In this document: positions 12,170 to 25,114 of the stretch, one piece after another | How the letters are laid out: every line of letters starts with the position of its first letter | How positions within the stretch are numbered: position 1 is the first letter of the stretch | Assembly (NCBI GenBank): GCA_032622095.1 | Contig: CP136064.1 | Location: 137,037,954 to 137,101,953, forward strand | Reading direction: 5' to 3' | DNA: 64,000 nucleotides | Source of the DNA: Siphonodentalium dalli | Taxonomy: Eukaryota; Mollusca; Scaphopoda; Gadilida; Siphonodentaliidae | Made by a program: the position numbers and the translations under genes | The notes under the pieces: model-generated | Database searches by the model: none | What the model was told of the DNA's origin: nothing | The model's input: only the letters and a program-made list of their open reading frames with translations

Positions 12170-12290
12170 ATACCAGTCCACAGAAAACGTCGTCGGAACT
12201 AAGCTCAAATGTAAATATTTACATCTCGATTTGGGACGCTACTATTGGCGATAGACAAATGCAAATGATTTTGGTATCAAGAGTCATTGC
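12170..12290 (-). repeat. Dispersed repeat, related to 34,020-34,130 and 34,850-34,955
   Basis: The reverse complement shares tcgagatgtaaatatttaca and the flanking tta-c-tatcg / gcgtccc order with two plus-strand copies near 34 kb. Confidence 0.5.
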
Positions 12291-12599
12291 ATCTAATTAA
12301 TATATTTAAGAATGAAAATGTGTTTTGCCAATATTCCAGGTGTTTCCGGATGCTTTCAGTATCTAACAACAATAATAAAGCATTGTGTAGGTATCACAAA
12401 TCGCCCCAGACCCCATTATAGCCTTAATATATCGAGCGTGTTGTGTGACAGAGAACACTTGCCAGTGTAAATAGTGGTAAACAGATCATGGGTTCCACAG
12501 TTATTTGTGCATGACCAAAGAACTCTTTCGTCTTATCCACCGGGGTGGGTTGGGGAGGCAAGTTGTTTTTTGTTAGTTCTACACAGATATATGGTTATT

Positions 12600-12800
12600 G
12601 TACCGCCCGATATTAGTCAGCGGTTATATAGTTGACGTCTTGAGCCGTCCGTCCGTAAAACATTTAGCATTTTATAACTAAAGAGTCGGTTGTCATATTT
12701 TGAAGCCCTATGGCATGGTGACGGACCAGAACAGGGGAACTAATATGCATAATATCACGGGTTGTGACCATCAATGCCTACCAGAGTTATATAATTTGTA
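12600..12800 (-). mobile_element. Fragment of ACGG-microsatellite element (pearl/HINE-like)
   Basis: The sequence gttatatagttgacgtc, then gccgtccgtccgta, then a segment ending caccagagttat-like is homologous in order to the reverse complement of 33,060-33,280. Elements with an ACGG microsatellite beside a conserved core are described in bivalves as pearl elements and elsewhere as Helentron-derived elements. This copy is diverged. Confidence 0.45.
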
Positions 12801-15800
12801 AGTGATAACAGTATACAATTAGTATTTTAGTTTAGTCTTGTTGAGCAGTAAAGCTCCAAGATGAAGTTCGGAAATTCAATGAGAATAGCGTCACCTTCAG
12901 TTGGGATTGTCTGAGCAGTAAACAGTAACGGTCATTCATCATAACCAATTCAGTTTTATTTGGATAATTGTTGCAAATTAACATCACTTGCAATCATTCA
13001 AGATGAGAAATAACCAGAAGGAATGAATTTGATTACATGCCAGAACAAGACAGTATTTCAGACATTTGAAATTTATGAGATACCCTTTTCAAGTTCATGT
13101 TATGCAACAATCAGGTTAATGATATCTAGTCATCATTGAGTATCCACCATGTAGTATCCAATTTGGGATACAGTTTTTTTTTGTTTTATTACTTTTAATC
13201 GAGTAATACAACTGGGTAATATATTAATTTTGTTAATAAATATTTCTTCTGTTGATCATAAGTTTCCTAAACGCTATTACTGTTGTCCACTATGAAGTGG
13301 TCCAGATCCTGTGAAATCCAGAATGTTCCTAAATCTGAGACTAAAGAGTCACTATAGCTACACCAACAAACATGGTACTAAACATGCTTACAAACAACAT
13401 TTCATGGTCAGTACTTGTAAATTGTTTGAAAAAAAAAACATTGTGGAAAAAAAAACCACCCACCACCCTGGCCCTATATACGGAATTTTTTTTTGCAGAC
13501 CCCCCTCTGGATTTAGTGGTAAAAACAGTGAAAAAAAAAACAATTAACGAAAATTTTGTCTTTTTCAGGGGGGGGGGGGGTAGAAAAAAAGTGACATGAC
13601 AGTAGGCTGAAAAAACGTTTTTCCGGCTCTTGGGTACCCACCATCCCCTTATTTGAAGGAGAAAATATTTTTTCCAATTTCATGCGGGGTACCCACACCC
13701 TTCTGACTTCCAAATATACAGTCTCACACCATCTAAGCTTGATGGTCAGTATTACGTACAGTTACACTTTTTCTGTTTCTGGTTCTTCTAGAAATCATTT
13801 CAACATCGAGAAGAACAGCATGAAAAATTAATGAAACATAAATTTCAGTCTGAGAACAGATAAGATTCATATAAAGCTGCATCCAGTGTTGTCCAGTTTG
13901 TTTTTGTATACTAATTGATGATAGTATGTTTCCGCTAATGGTATGAAAAAATTAAGGTAGGCAGGGAATTATTTTTCTCACTTTTTTATTTTTTATCCAG
14001 CTGCAGAAATATTGAACTACCTTGACCGAAGTGACATAAAATACAAACCCCTGTTGTGGGGAAAGTATCGCTTGAGCACAGTGGAAACATACATTAAGAT
14101 TGAATAAAAGATCAAACTTGGTTTATACTTAAGTGTGTGATTTGTTATTCACATACCGCATTTTCAGAATTTTGGCTATATTACTTGGTATGGAATTGAT
14201 GTCACTAATGTTTTATGAGAATTTGACCCATAATACATGATAATACAACCATTACTCCGGTACTTGTATTGTGATGAATACTTCCCATTGTCTGGAGTTA
14301 GCCAGCACATGTACATCCAACCTACTAGTAACATACCTGGTTTTTGGAAACAGTATATGTAGCTATACCCCTTCCATATGTGGTGATAACCTCTATATTT
14401 ATACCTATACACACCCACCATGTCTGTTGATAGTTCCCAAACAAGGCTTAAAACAGGCCTGATACCCACTCTCAGGAAACTAAAATCGCACAATCATGCC
14501 CATCAATCTATGAATCCATCAACCCACACCTGGTGTTTTAACTGTTGAGATCCAGCTGTCTCTTTATGGTCACTTTACACAGGGATATGTTAGAAACCAT
14601 GTGTTTTGCAACTAATGAACATCATTATGTATGTGCATTGGTGGTTGTTTTTCTTCATTTTTTTCCGCTTTTTCTTCAAATACCAATAAAAAGATTAGGG
14701 TGGGCGGTTAATTTTTAGGGTCGGTCGTTTTGCATAAACATAGTATTTTTTTTCACTGAATTTCAGTAATCACGTGAAAACTGTATCAAAATAATAAATT
14801 ATCAATTTTGGCAAAACATTTATGCTAAACAATACTGGATCCACAAGATCCTAAACCATCTGACACCATGGCTTTTAACAGATTTATCAGCATCCATATG
14901 GCTTCGTGTCCATAAACCAACAATAAATACAACTAAATAAAACAAACAGAAATTAACACTGGATTACTTTTGACAGGATTCAATAATGTCTAGCAAGATG
15001 AGATTTCCATGTTTTTGTCTCTAATTATGTCTGTCTGATCAGGTGTAATGAGTAAATATTAATGCTATAAATGAATAGTTTTTTTTCATTTTATTTACAT
15101 TAAAGTTTATTCATGTGCCACATACATGTACATGCAACTGTCCATTTTCATCTGGAACCAGTAGCATTGGTACATGGCAAGGTGATCAGATGTAAAAGGC
15201 GAATTCCTGAGAGTTGGTTCGTAATCTGTATTGATGAGAAGCATCATGCCTTTATCTACACTAACTACCCCCTAAGCACTGCCCTATGTGTCATTCACAC
15301 CTTAACAATGATGCTGAACACTTTGAGGCAATTATATTGCAGAAGTGTGATAAGAGGAAAAAATTGCGACCACTCCACTGACCACTCAGGAAAAAAGTTA
15401 CTTTTTCCCCAACTGAACCACCCGGCCTACTGTATGGAAAAAAGTGGATGGGGTGCGATACCGATCAGAGGTATTAAATGGGCCCTGGATTACTCCCAAC
15501 TTTTTGAACTCAAGTATGAAATAGACCATTTGTTATCAATCTACAGTTCTCCCAATTTTGTTTTTGAGGAACAACAAGTACCCGGTACCAGAATATGTAC
15601 TCACACTTGCACGTTGTCCATATAATTCGTTCACACAACTAAGTTTCAATCTTTGCCCGATACTGGGCGGTGGGATTTAATAGTTCTCCAAGGAGACCAG
15701 GACTTTGATTTAATAGCTTCAACTTCTGTTATGTCTTGCTCTGGAAGAAATAAGCCATTATATATATATATTAACTACCAAACAAAGTTGTTTCCCAGCA

Positions 15801-16250
15801 ATATTTGTTTATATTTCTACATTTTTTTCAAATATTCTTTTTACTGGGAGTAGCATAAAAAGCTTATGGTAATTGACAATACTACCCACAACAATCACAT
15901 CTAACACATAGTCCAAGGAAATTGTGAACTAAACGTTCATAGATCTACCTACAAACCTCAAACAGTGACAAGCATTCCAATTTTGAATTCCACACACAAT
16001 CCCGTTTATATGACCAATGGAGATAATGTTTTTTTTTATATTTACTCAACATGAAATGTGAGGACTGAACACACTACATACGAATTTGCTTACAACCAGT
16101 TACAATAGAGAGTTCACTTACAAAGGGCAAACATTTGCATGTGCGTTACCAGAAACATTGCTATATTTATTTAATGTCTTTTAATATTAGGTCACAGAAA
16201 AAAATATTTGTGGTTGGGGTTTCCCTAACAATCCTAATTTTAACCCCCTA
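12800..16250. other. Mostly unassigned AT-rich stretch
   Basis: This stretch holds a G-run (13,568-13,580) flanked by A-runs and C-runs, and a pair of gggtaccca words (13,632 and 13,686). A 170-codon open frame at 15,113-15,625 has no recognisable motif and is rich in His, Cys and Leu. I do not call that frame a gene. Confidence 0.35.
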
Positions 16251-16251
16251 C

Positions 16252-17312
16252 CTTCTTCTTCTTCTATTGATCTAACCGCTCTCGTAGAGCAACCACACTA
16301 TACAAAAGTGTGTACACAGTAAACTGTTAATCATTAAATGTTAAATAAACACAACTATAAAATCTTCTCTGATGGACCCAAGTATCGCATCCACAAATAT
16401 AAAAGTATGAAAGTCATTCAGTTAAGAGTTTGAAGATTGAACAAAAAGTTATGAATTTAGAAGCTGTATCCTTTTTGTGTGGAGGGTATAACATAATCTG
16501 TCCGTTAGTGATTGCAGCTTGACAATGTCCTCCTTTCTTACGTCCGCATCTGAGCACTGCATTTGCTTCCATATATCAAGAATTGCTTGCATCTGTTCAT
16601 CATCAGTCAAGGTTGTAAATAGTACACCAAATAAAGTACGATATGCAGACATGATGTTTGAAAGTGCTGCATTTCTACCCTGCTCCAATTTGTCACACCT
16701 TAGGATAAAGTGTTCCAAACTTTCTGGTTCCTTGCCACACAATTTACATATACCACTGGAGTTGTTGTTCCATGTTTGCCTATTAGCCTCAAGAGAGTAG
16801 GTATTAAATAATAGTCTCAGTTTGATTGACAACCTTCGTACTGCTCTTGGTGGATCACCGGTCACAAAGATTACAGGGTGGATTTGACCAGCATGGAACA
16901 GATCTGTGCATAGAAAATGCAGAGAAGGATATGAAGGGGCTAATTTATTTAACCAACTGGACCAGTACTCAACCACTGCTTTAGAAACAACGTCCTTCCA
17001 ATCATGTTTCGGCCATGGCGATGTTAGAATCTCATGTGCACCTCGTAGCCCATATTTTGATAAGGTATTCCTCACATATATATAAACCAGCTGCAATTGT
17101 CCTTCATAGCCAGTTGTCGTTCACCAAGCTGCTTCTCTACCGCTGACTCACCTATGGTACAGATGGAGTTGAACAAAGTAAGAATTCTCATATCAATATA
17201 CGCTTCAGTGGGTAGAACACCACTAAGCATATGAATCTGCACATCTTTCACATAACGACAAGATATGTTTGATGGTCGATTTATGATAGTCTTCCAGCTT
17301 CTTCAATGTTGT
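16252..17312 (-). pseudogene. LINE-A, 3' part (end of ORF2 and 3' UTR)
   Basis: This is the C-terminal part of a LINE reverse-transcriptase polyprotein. It begins at 17,310 with TLKKLEDYHKSTIKHIL, exactly where the 5' part (ending YGCEVVLPSGT near 27,980) stops. The two parts join in frame once the DNA between them is removed. After a frameshift, IHMLSGVLPTEAYIDMR continues. The last 215 codons (17,096-16,449) contain CKLCGKEPESLEHFILRC, the C-x2-C-x8-H-x4-C knuckle common at LINE C-termini. A short GAA microsatellite on the minus strand (16,252-16,265) may be the 3' tail. Confidence 0.88.
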
Positions 17313-17326
17313 CCCAGATAGCACAC

Positions 17327-17790
17327 CCACGTTGGGCCAACGTTGGGCCAACGTCATTTCTATCGTTGGGCCAACGTTGGAATCCAACGTTGGTCCAACT
17401 ATGGCTGTTGCCGCTGGCACGGCGTCGGATCGACGTCGGATCCCGTCGTCGACTCGACGGTGGTTCGACGTCGAGCCGACGTTGATGCGCCGTCGGGCAC
17501 CCGACGTTGAAACGACGTCGAACCAACGGTGAATTCCACTAATAATACGACGTTGGGCCAACGTCATTTCTATCAACGTTGGAATCCAACGTTGGGCCAA
17601 CTATGCCTGTTGCCGCTGGCTCGGCGTCGGCTTGACGTCGGATCCCGTCGTCGACTCGACGGTGGTTCGACGTCGAGCCGACGTTGGTGCGCCGTCGGGC
17701 ACCCGACGTTGAAACGACGTCGAATCAACGGTGAATTCCACTAAGAATACGACGTTGGGGCAACGTTGGGCCAACGTTGTGTTTGGGCAT
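17327..17790. repeat. Left subterminal array: two 210-bp units rich in ACGTTGG
   Basis: The word acgtcatttctatc recurs at 17,351 and 17,561 (period 210). Each unit also has a GC-rich block of gtcg/cgac words (cggatcccgtcgtcgactcg), in contrast to the AT-rich surroundings. ACGTTGGGCCAACG palindromes mark the start, middle and end of the array. Confidence 0.85.
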
Positions 17791-17839
17791 TGACAGGGAC
17801 GGATCGAGGCTCCATTCGTAGGGTCGATTCCCCTCACAT

Positions 17840-20080
17840 TAGGGCGTCCTTATAAAATTAACATCCGATGAGATACAACATACCAATAAATTTAAAGTCC
17901 CACATAATGTTTGCAACTTCAACGTATTATAATTGGAAACAACATTCAATTTCACAAATATGAAACCAGAATAAAATGAAACATATAGAAAAAAAAGTGT
18001 ATGCCGATTTAAATAAAGACAAAATGACATGTCATTAGTTGTTGATTTTAAGAATCTTGACCATCTACTCACTCTAAAGAAAAATATTTTTGATTGGTCT
18101 CCTGAATAAAGTTATCGAAAATGCTACATATTTTTGTTAGCTTATATATATCCCTTTACCATACAACAGAAATGTCTTTATTTCAGCTTAATTTGCGATT
18201 TTGTGCTCTCGATAATGTTGGGAACAAAATATTCAAACATTATGTGGCTTTAAACTTTGGTCAGGTTACATCTTCTTCGAACATCATTATTCTGGAGGGT
18301 GATCTGATGTAGATGTGCACAATTTGAAACGGCTCAAAGTACATATGATTAAATTAAACCTAGTAATTGCTCATTTACGTACCAGTGCTATTATATAGAG
18401 GGAACTCTGTGCATGGTGATATACAATGTCACATAAGAAAGAATATCGCGCTTTTGCAATCCGTTTTCTAATTAGTCCATGATACTGTAGATTCTGATTA
18501 TATAAATTCAATACATGCATGTACAGCAATTAATTTTATCTGTTGACATATTATGAAATGTGCAATTGCTAAGCTTATTTGTATCTATGCACATATGTAT
18601 GCCACTTGTTGCATATGTTGGAATGATTTATCTGGGAGAAATTAAACGCATGGATCCATAAAGATTAATTTATGTATACAAAACCCCACATATTATATGA
18701 AATATAATATTTTCATCATTCCATGATCTGTCATGAACTGGATTCAGTGTACTCATGGCTCATGCATATATGTATGCAGGAACTTGGCTTGTATGAAGCA
18801 ACTGTTTTGTAGGACATTGATTGACAATTCTTCTGAAGAAATCATATCGCGAGAGAAACCATTTTATATTCACCTCCTTGAATATCTGGAATTTACCATT
18901 TTCATAGGTTATCATTACGTTATTAATAACTGATGTATCAGATGTATAACTGCCACAACAAGATGAACACACATCATCCTTTCAGTGCCGATTATCGATA
19001 CACCGATGAATGCCGAGTTTTTTTTGCATCCGATTGAATGCACAACACAGGACAAGTAAGAATTTCCATCCAAGTGAATAACCATAAACTGACGAATTCA
19101 TGTCGTATACATGGTGTTATGTCGGTCGCGCTGGTGTCAGTCGTGCAATAATATTCACAATATAACGATGTGCAACACGATATAGACCATGCTGCCATGA
19201 TGCTGTAATACTGGTACATGTAAGTTCATATCCCCAAGCCGTTGATGGTTTCGACAGACGAGTAAACTTTGATCGAATCCGCTTGTATAGTACCGTAGCT
19301 TATACACAAAATATCCAGATCCAGAAACAGGATAGCAAGTAAATAAGTCCTGAAAGAAACAGAGAATATTAACGTTAGCCCAATGCATTTTCTGTGTGCA
19401 GCTTGACATTGTCACACACTGTACACATCTTGATATATAAGAACCAGACCAATCCGGGAAATTCCTACATGCATAAATTTGCATGCACGAGAGTACTTTA
19501 ATTATTTGACCGGTTGCCAATAATATATATAAAATATGTATGCATATGGTACTTTAATTAATCGAACGGTTCCCGATAGTATATATAGGTACCATACCTT
19601 TGCACGTGGTACGTAATCGTTATACATATACAGGTCTCGAGGAATTCGTGAGTTGGAAGGACATGAGCACGTGCTGATGACACCGACGCCGGTAGGCGGA
19701 GGTCTTATGCGCGCGCGAAGTTTTTCTCAACTCATGAATATCTCTGAGAACAGCAGGTAATTAATTATCTTATATACCCAATACCCAGGATCGTCTCAAT
19801 CAAACAATTGGTCACGGATTCTCAAAACTCGCTAAGCCTACGTACTGCTCACTCTCGTCGGTGTCAATTTCTAGCAAAACTGTCAATCAGTTCATTAATA
19901 AAATTGCACAGATCCCACAAGACTTGAAGAGCCAGCGCATGGTAAGTTTCTGCTCATTGGAAATTTTCACCAGCAAATATGAGACCGAACATATTAGTAA
20001 ATTCGCAAGATATCGAGTAATTATTTTAGCATGTTTTGAATTGTTGTCAGCCGTATCATCTATCTGTATCTATATTTGCG
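17840..20080. other. Interior of the 10.7-kb element, no clear gene
   Basis: Mostly AT-rich. Near 19,485-19,600 two copies of a ggtactttaatta...cggttccc-gata segment precede an E-box (CACGTG at 19,603 and again near 19,670) and a CG-rich patch. After these, an open frame of about 120 codons runs from about 19,800 to 20,160 and contains ATG-GTAAGT at 19,938-19,946, which would be a good splice donor. This could be a promoter and first exon, but no protein family is recognisable. Confidence 0.3.
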
Positions 20081-20082
20081 AA

Positions 20083-20083
<1 letters not shown>

Positions 20084-20129
<46 letters not shown>

Positions 20130-21590
20130 GTTCTATAGAAATTCACAGGGGACCATCTAGATGATGCCAAAGGGGTCTACTAGGAGTATCTTTTTACGAG
20201 AAAGATAATGGTAGGGGTTAGAATTTTCTAAAGTGACGCCGTTGTTGTCAGGGGCAGAAAAGGGGGAGGGGCAGAAAAAAAATTGTCGCCGATTGCCACC
20301 AAACTTATATATAATCATCCCCATAATATGAGGAATCTAATGGAGTGGTTTATATATGGCAAAAGTCGCGCTGTTCGCGTCAGGGGTGCCCGGATTGCCA
20401 CGAAACTTACATATAATCATCCCCATGATGTGAAGAATCCAACGGTGTGGTTTATATATGTCAACAGTGGCGTCGTTTGAGTCAGGGATGAACGGAAGGG
20501 GAGAGGGGCACCAACATTGATAAAACTAATTTTAGCGCCGATTTCCACCAAATTGATATATATTCTTCTTCATGATACAAGGAATCTAATTGTGCGATTT
20601 AACAACGCCAAATTGTTGTTTTTGGATGATAGATTGGGAGGGGGTGGGCACTAAATTTGATAATAAGTCGCCGATTGCCACCACACTTATACAAAACCAT
20701 CCCCATGGTATGAGGAGTCTAATGGTGTGGCTTTTATTTGTCAAATGTGGCCTCATTCGAGTCAGGGTCGCATTGAAAGGGACAGGGGCACCAAAATTGA
20801 TGCACAATTTTTTTAGCGCCAATTTCCACCAAATTGATAAACGTTCTTATCCATGATACGAGGAATCTAATCGTGATTTAAAAACGCCATAGTGGTGCTA
20901 TTTGTGTGAGAGATGGAGAGGGGAGGGATTGGCACCAAATTTGATAAAAAAATTGTTTAGTCGCCGATTATCACCAAACTTATAAACAATCATCTCCATG
21001 ATATCAGGAGTGTAATCGTGTGGTTTAAGGATGTCACAAGTGGGGTCATTCGAGTCAGTGGTGTATAGAGACGAGAGGAAAACAAACAATTATATCTATA
21101 TGTTTAGTGCCGATTTCCACCAGATTGATACATATTCTTCTCCGTGATACGAGGAATCTTATCGTGTGGTTTAGATACACCAAATTGGTGTCCTATGGGG
21201 GAGAGATATGGGGACCTTAAATTTGATACGAATTTGTATACCCTCGCCAATTTTCACCAATTTCATATATATGCATCTCTAATCTCTAATGAGTCTTAGT
21301 GTGTGCAGCTTGAGTCCGAAATAGGGACAGGAGGGTCACCAAAATTGATACAAAATATTTTTAGTACCAATTACCATCAAATTCAGACACGTCCTTCTCA
21401 AATGATACAAGAAATAAAATCGTGCTGTCTGTCTGTCTTTTTGTCTGTCTGTGTGCGTTCTATATATAACTTCACGCGGTACAATCGAGATGACACCAAG
21501 GCGTTCTAAGAGGGGTAACTTTTTACAAGGAAGATAATGGTGCGGGTTAAAATTTTCTAAAATGACGCTGTTGGTGGCAGGTGAAATTTA
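20084..21590. repeat. TCTG microsatellite and higher-order satellite
   Basis: A pure TCTG run (20,084-20,128) is followed by a unique-looking 150-bp block and then eight or nine diverged units of about 110-150 bp, typified by cgattgccaccaaactta...atgatatgaggaatcta. Near 21,425 the TCTG run and the same 150-bp block recur, so a segment of about 1.34 kb is itself repeated. Confidence 0.75.
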
Positions 21591-22749
21591 AAAAATATGG
21601 TGAAATAGTTTTGTCGCTGATTTCCAGCAAACGAATACATAATCACCTTCGCAATATGGCGTTGTTCGAGTCAGCGTTGCATCAAAAAATTCATACACTT
21701 TTTTCTCTAACGATATACCATGAATTAGATCACATTTGGTGTCGTTTGCGTCACAGATGGCGAGCGGATATGCACTATCATGGATACGATTGCTATTCGC
21801 CGATATCCACATATAAGTTATATACAGTCACCAGGCCATCTCCATATCATTTTAAGTAGTTGGGCGTTCACATTTCACAATCCCGACATATGGTGACCCA
21901 CATAAGTCACTTGAACAATTATATCTTCTTAACAGTCATATTTATATGGGAATGGCAATCAATGCATTCACACAATGAGCTAGCAAAAAGAGATAACTAG
22001 AAGAAGCATTAAACGTATATTTATCATTCTATTGAAGAGATACATATATTCGTCAGAGGATTCGTCAGAGGATTGCATATATATAATAACAAAATTTAGT
22101 CTGTTCCATTCAATACAGTTTCCACAAAAAGTTACAATTTGTCAAGAGATATGGAAGGCCTGTTCAAAAATAGTGGTCACAGTGTGCAGTAACATATAGT
22201 TCTTCTGATATACAAGAAAATGCAGTTAGTAGCACAAGACTTTCAGGATCCTACCAATACTGACATCTGACAAGGGTTTTAGAACAGACTCATCGACTGA
22301 CATAAACAACTCAAAATCTGGCTTTGTGTCTGGCACCTGTAGCTGATATATCTGCGCAGCAACATTTCGTTTAAACTAAGAATATTTAGCCAATATATAG
22401 CACCATGAACAGAGGAACACCTGGAAATATCTTTGAAACATCTGTATATTCATGGAGATATGATAGCCAGGTGTCCTCGAGATATTAGTCCAACCCACTA
22501 GATTGATTGATACATCTCAATATATAAAACCCAATTATCATCTTTTATCGAACTAATGTGTTTATGATGTTCATGTATCATATTATAACGTATAATGTCT
22601 ACGCAGTTGTAAATAAATAAATACTTCATTATTGGTGGAACGGATTAATCGCGATAAACAGAATGACAATTGACAAGGTGAGCCACTACTTATATTCCAT
22701 GACTGTAATAATCATGTTTTGTGATGCTATTTAAATATACAAGTTATGA

Positions 22750-22844
22750 GAAAACGTATAACACTTTAAGCAAGAGCATTCTCTATTCCCAACAAATATC
22801 CACAGCATACATTAACCTGTGCAACGCCGGGTAACCCTGCTAGT
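22750..22844 (+). mobile_element. Helitron-like 3' end
   Basis: gccGGGTaACCCtgCTAG|T (CTAG at 22,840-22,843) has the short hairpin followed by CTRR and T that characterises Helitron 3' termini. A comparable end occurs at 49,335-49,338. Its 5' end was not located; the TCTG-associated satellite upstream (20,084-21,590) may belong to the same element. Confidence 0.4.
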
Positions 22845-22899
22845 CAACGATAAAGAGTGTTTGTGTTTCAATGCCCATTTACTAGTACGATGAATATTA

Positions 22900-24160
22900 A
22901 ACAGCGGTTTGAAAACTTGCTTTATAAAAAATCTCAGCATTTGGTGACAAATCGGAATGAAGAACGGGATTTGAGAACGGGGGGGGGGGGTAATATGTCA
23001 AGGACTTTGACAGAAGCCTTCCTTTTTTGAGGGGTTAAATTGCAACCACCCGTGAACCAATCTGTTTTCCCAACTTGACCAAGTTTCATCTGGTCTCCCA
23101 TTCGATGCTGAGTTTGAAATCCAACACACTACCATTTAATAGCTATAATATAGTCTTTGTAGAAAATAATATAATGTACTCTAAATATTACATATCTGTT
23201 GGGAACCGAAACTATCCAGACGATCTCAGAAAGATTTTGCCTGAAATTCAACTTATGATATTGAACATTCCAAATCTTGAAATTAGCTCACCGCATAATA
23301 ATGACCAAAACGATACTCATTAGAAATTTGGAAATGTAAACTATCGAAATGATCTCAAACAGATTTTGCCTAAGATGTTCAACTTATAAAGTTATTGAAA
23401 ATTTAAAATGTTGAAATTATCTGGGGGGGGGGGGGAGGGGGGGGGGGTAATACCTCGACATCTATCGCCACATCCATGTTGCGATCACCCTAATTATTTG
23501 TTCTAACCCACAACCTCCTGAGTGGGCAATCTTACTGTCAGGTCAGGGACAATACGGGTAAGGTTGTCCCGCCCCATTAACTTTGACCAAAATGTTCAAC
23601 AGTTAGGCATTTCATGACTGACACGACATTAATTTAAGTTATTGAAAATTCCAAAATGTTGAAAAGTTTGACAACAATTGGGGAGGGGTGGTAACACCTC
23701 AATGTTCAAACCCCTGTCGCCACATCCATTTTTGCACACATTACCATATTTATTCCAACCCACATTGTCACAGATATTAACTTCTGACTGTCAGGGGCGT
23801 GCGGACAACGGGGGTGGGGGCTTGACAACAGCATGTTGATAGCAGACCGCCTTTCTGCCAAACTGCTCTAAATGTAGGCCTACTGGTTAGAACAACAAAC
23901 TATTTCAGTTGGTAGCTTGGTGAGCCCCAAGCCAAGTAATTAATTGATATGAATACCCCAGACAAAATATGGGATGGGTAATATTTGTTTATTGGTAAAA
24001 AATGCCCCATATATATCGCCAAAATTATAAAAAAAAATCCAAAAGTTGTGTATGTCGCCACCCCCTGCATGCCGTCACGTCCTACATATCCCCAAAAAGT
24101 TAAATTACCCGCCCAATAATATCTAATCATGTCTATTATTGGGGGGGGGGGTGTTCACAT
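22900..24160. repeat. Diverged repeat module with poly-G tracts
   Basis: A module of the form ctat-ga-gatctcagaaagattttgcct...aaattcaac...cgccacatccat recurs near 23,215, 23,345 and 23,585, and again near 26,860. G-runs are at 22,979-22,990, 23,423-23,447 (one A) and 24,141-24,151. Confidence 0.5.
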
Positions 24161-24260
24161 TTATGTTTTAGAGACACGCGGCATTTAATACAGTGACAAC
24201 GTCCATTGTGTAGTCATTGGTCGTTTGTGGGGGATGCATCAATACACAAATTGGGTAGGG

Positions 24261-25108
24261 TTCTCTATTCCGAAGGTTTGCTATTCCGAAGGTTCACTAA
24301 TCCGAAGGTTCACTAATCCGAAGGTTCACTAATCCGAAGGTTCACTAATCCGAAGGTTCACCATTCCGAAGGTTCACTATTCCGAAGGTTTTCTATTATG
24401 GGAGTTTTTAGCCAGAAATGAATAAAAATTTGCGCCCCCATACATTTATACACCCCAATCTAATATCTAATTTGTCCCAGATGTCGGTTATTAATAGCAA
24501 GAAGACAGTATCAGTTTATCATTTTAATATTATAGAAAGTTGAAAACACAATGACTGAAATAAACTACGAGTTAGAGATGCATTCTACCCGAACTGGCAA
24601 TCTGTACTTGAAAGAAACATCAACATTAAAATCAATACAAAGTCAGAATTGCAGTTAGGTCCATTCAGCGGTATTCTGCTATACGGTAAGTTATAGCGCT
24701 CCATTATTGATTGACCGTAAGAGCCCCACTGTTATAGTCCGCCTTTAGCATTTGGGACATTATATTAATCAAAATAACTCCTATGTAAATCATTTATAAA
24801 TCAGATGATTTATTGAAGTTATGTCTACGTAAAATAACACTTCCTAAAACGACATATATGTCGTTTTAGTCCTCAGCCGATAGACGACATGTATGTCGTT
24901 CTACTCGCCAAAGGGTTAAATCTCAAGGAAACCCACGAAAACAAAATCACAATTTTTTGTTTAATGTTTTAAGTTATTTCCTTCATAAAACTAGTCTTCG
25001 TACTAAAGAACCCTCTCAATACTTTAGAATATAGAATTAACTTTTAAAATAACAAAAACCTTCGGAATAGTGAACCTTCGGAATAGTGAACCTTCGGAAT
25101 AGTGAACC
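24261..25108. mobile_element. Element with inverted 16-bp minisatellite ends
   Basis: Eight copies of a 16-bp unit (attccgaaggttcact and variants) occupy 24,267-24,394. About three reverse-complement copies close the element at 25,058-25,108. The 660-bp interior contains a 26-bp perfect palindrome and a second near-palindrome. The arrangement is that of a fold-back element with unequal arms. It lies inside the 10.7-kb element. Confidence 0.65.
24844..24902. repeat. Two adjacent palindromes sharing acgacat...atgtcgt
   Basis: 24,844-24,869 is a perfect palindrome whose centre is acgacatatatgtcgt. Thirteen bases on, 24,884-24,899 has the same arms around GT. Confidence 0.85.
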
Positions 25109-25114
25109 TCCAGT

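Noticed and set aside
15113-15625. 170-codon open frame
   Set aside because: No domain, signal peptide or motif; composition skewed (His, Cys, Leu); about what chance gives in 64 kb over six frames.
17223-17840. Arg/Pro-rich frames over the ACGTTGG array
   Set aside because: Frames are open on both strands because the array lacks stop-forming words; only the first 29 codons (17,310-17,223) are LINE-A.
17795-17840. tRNA-like B-box (gggtcgattcccc)
   Set aside because: No A-box at the right distance and no cloverleaf; could not support a tRNA or SINE.
24261-24395. CRISPR-like look of the 16-bp array
   Set aside because: Units are directly abutting with no spacers, and the sequence is eukaryotic.
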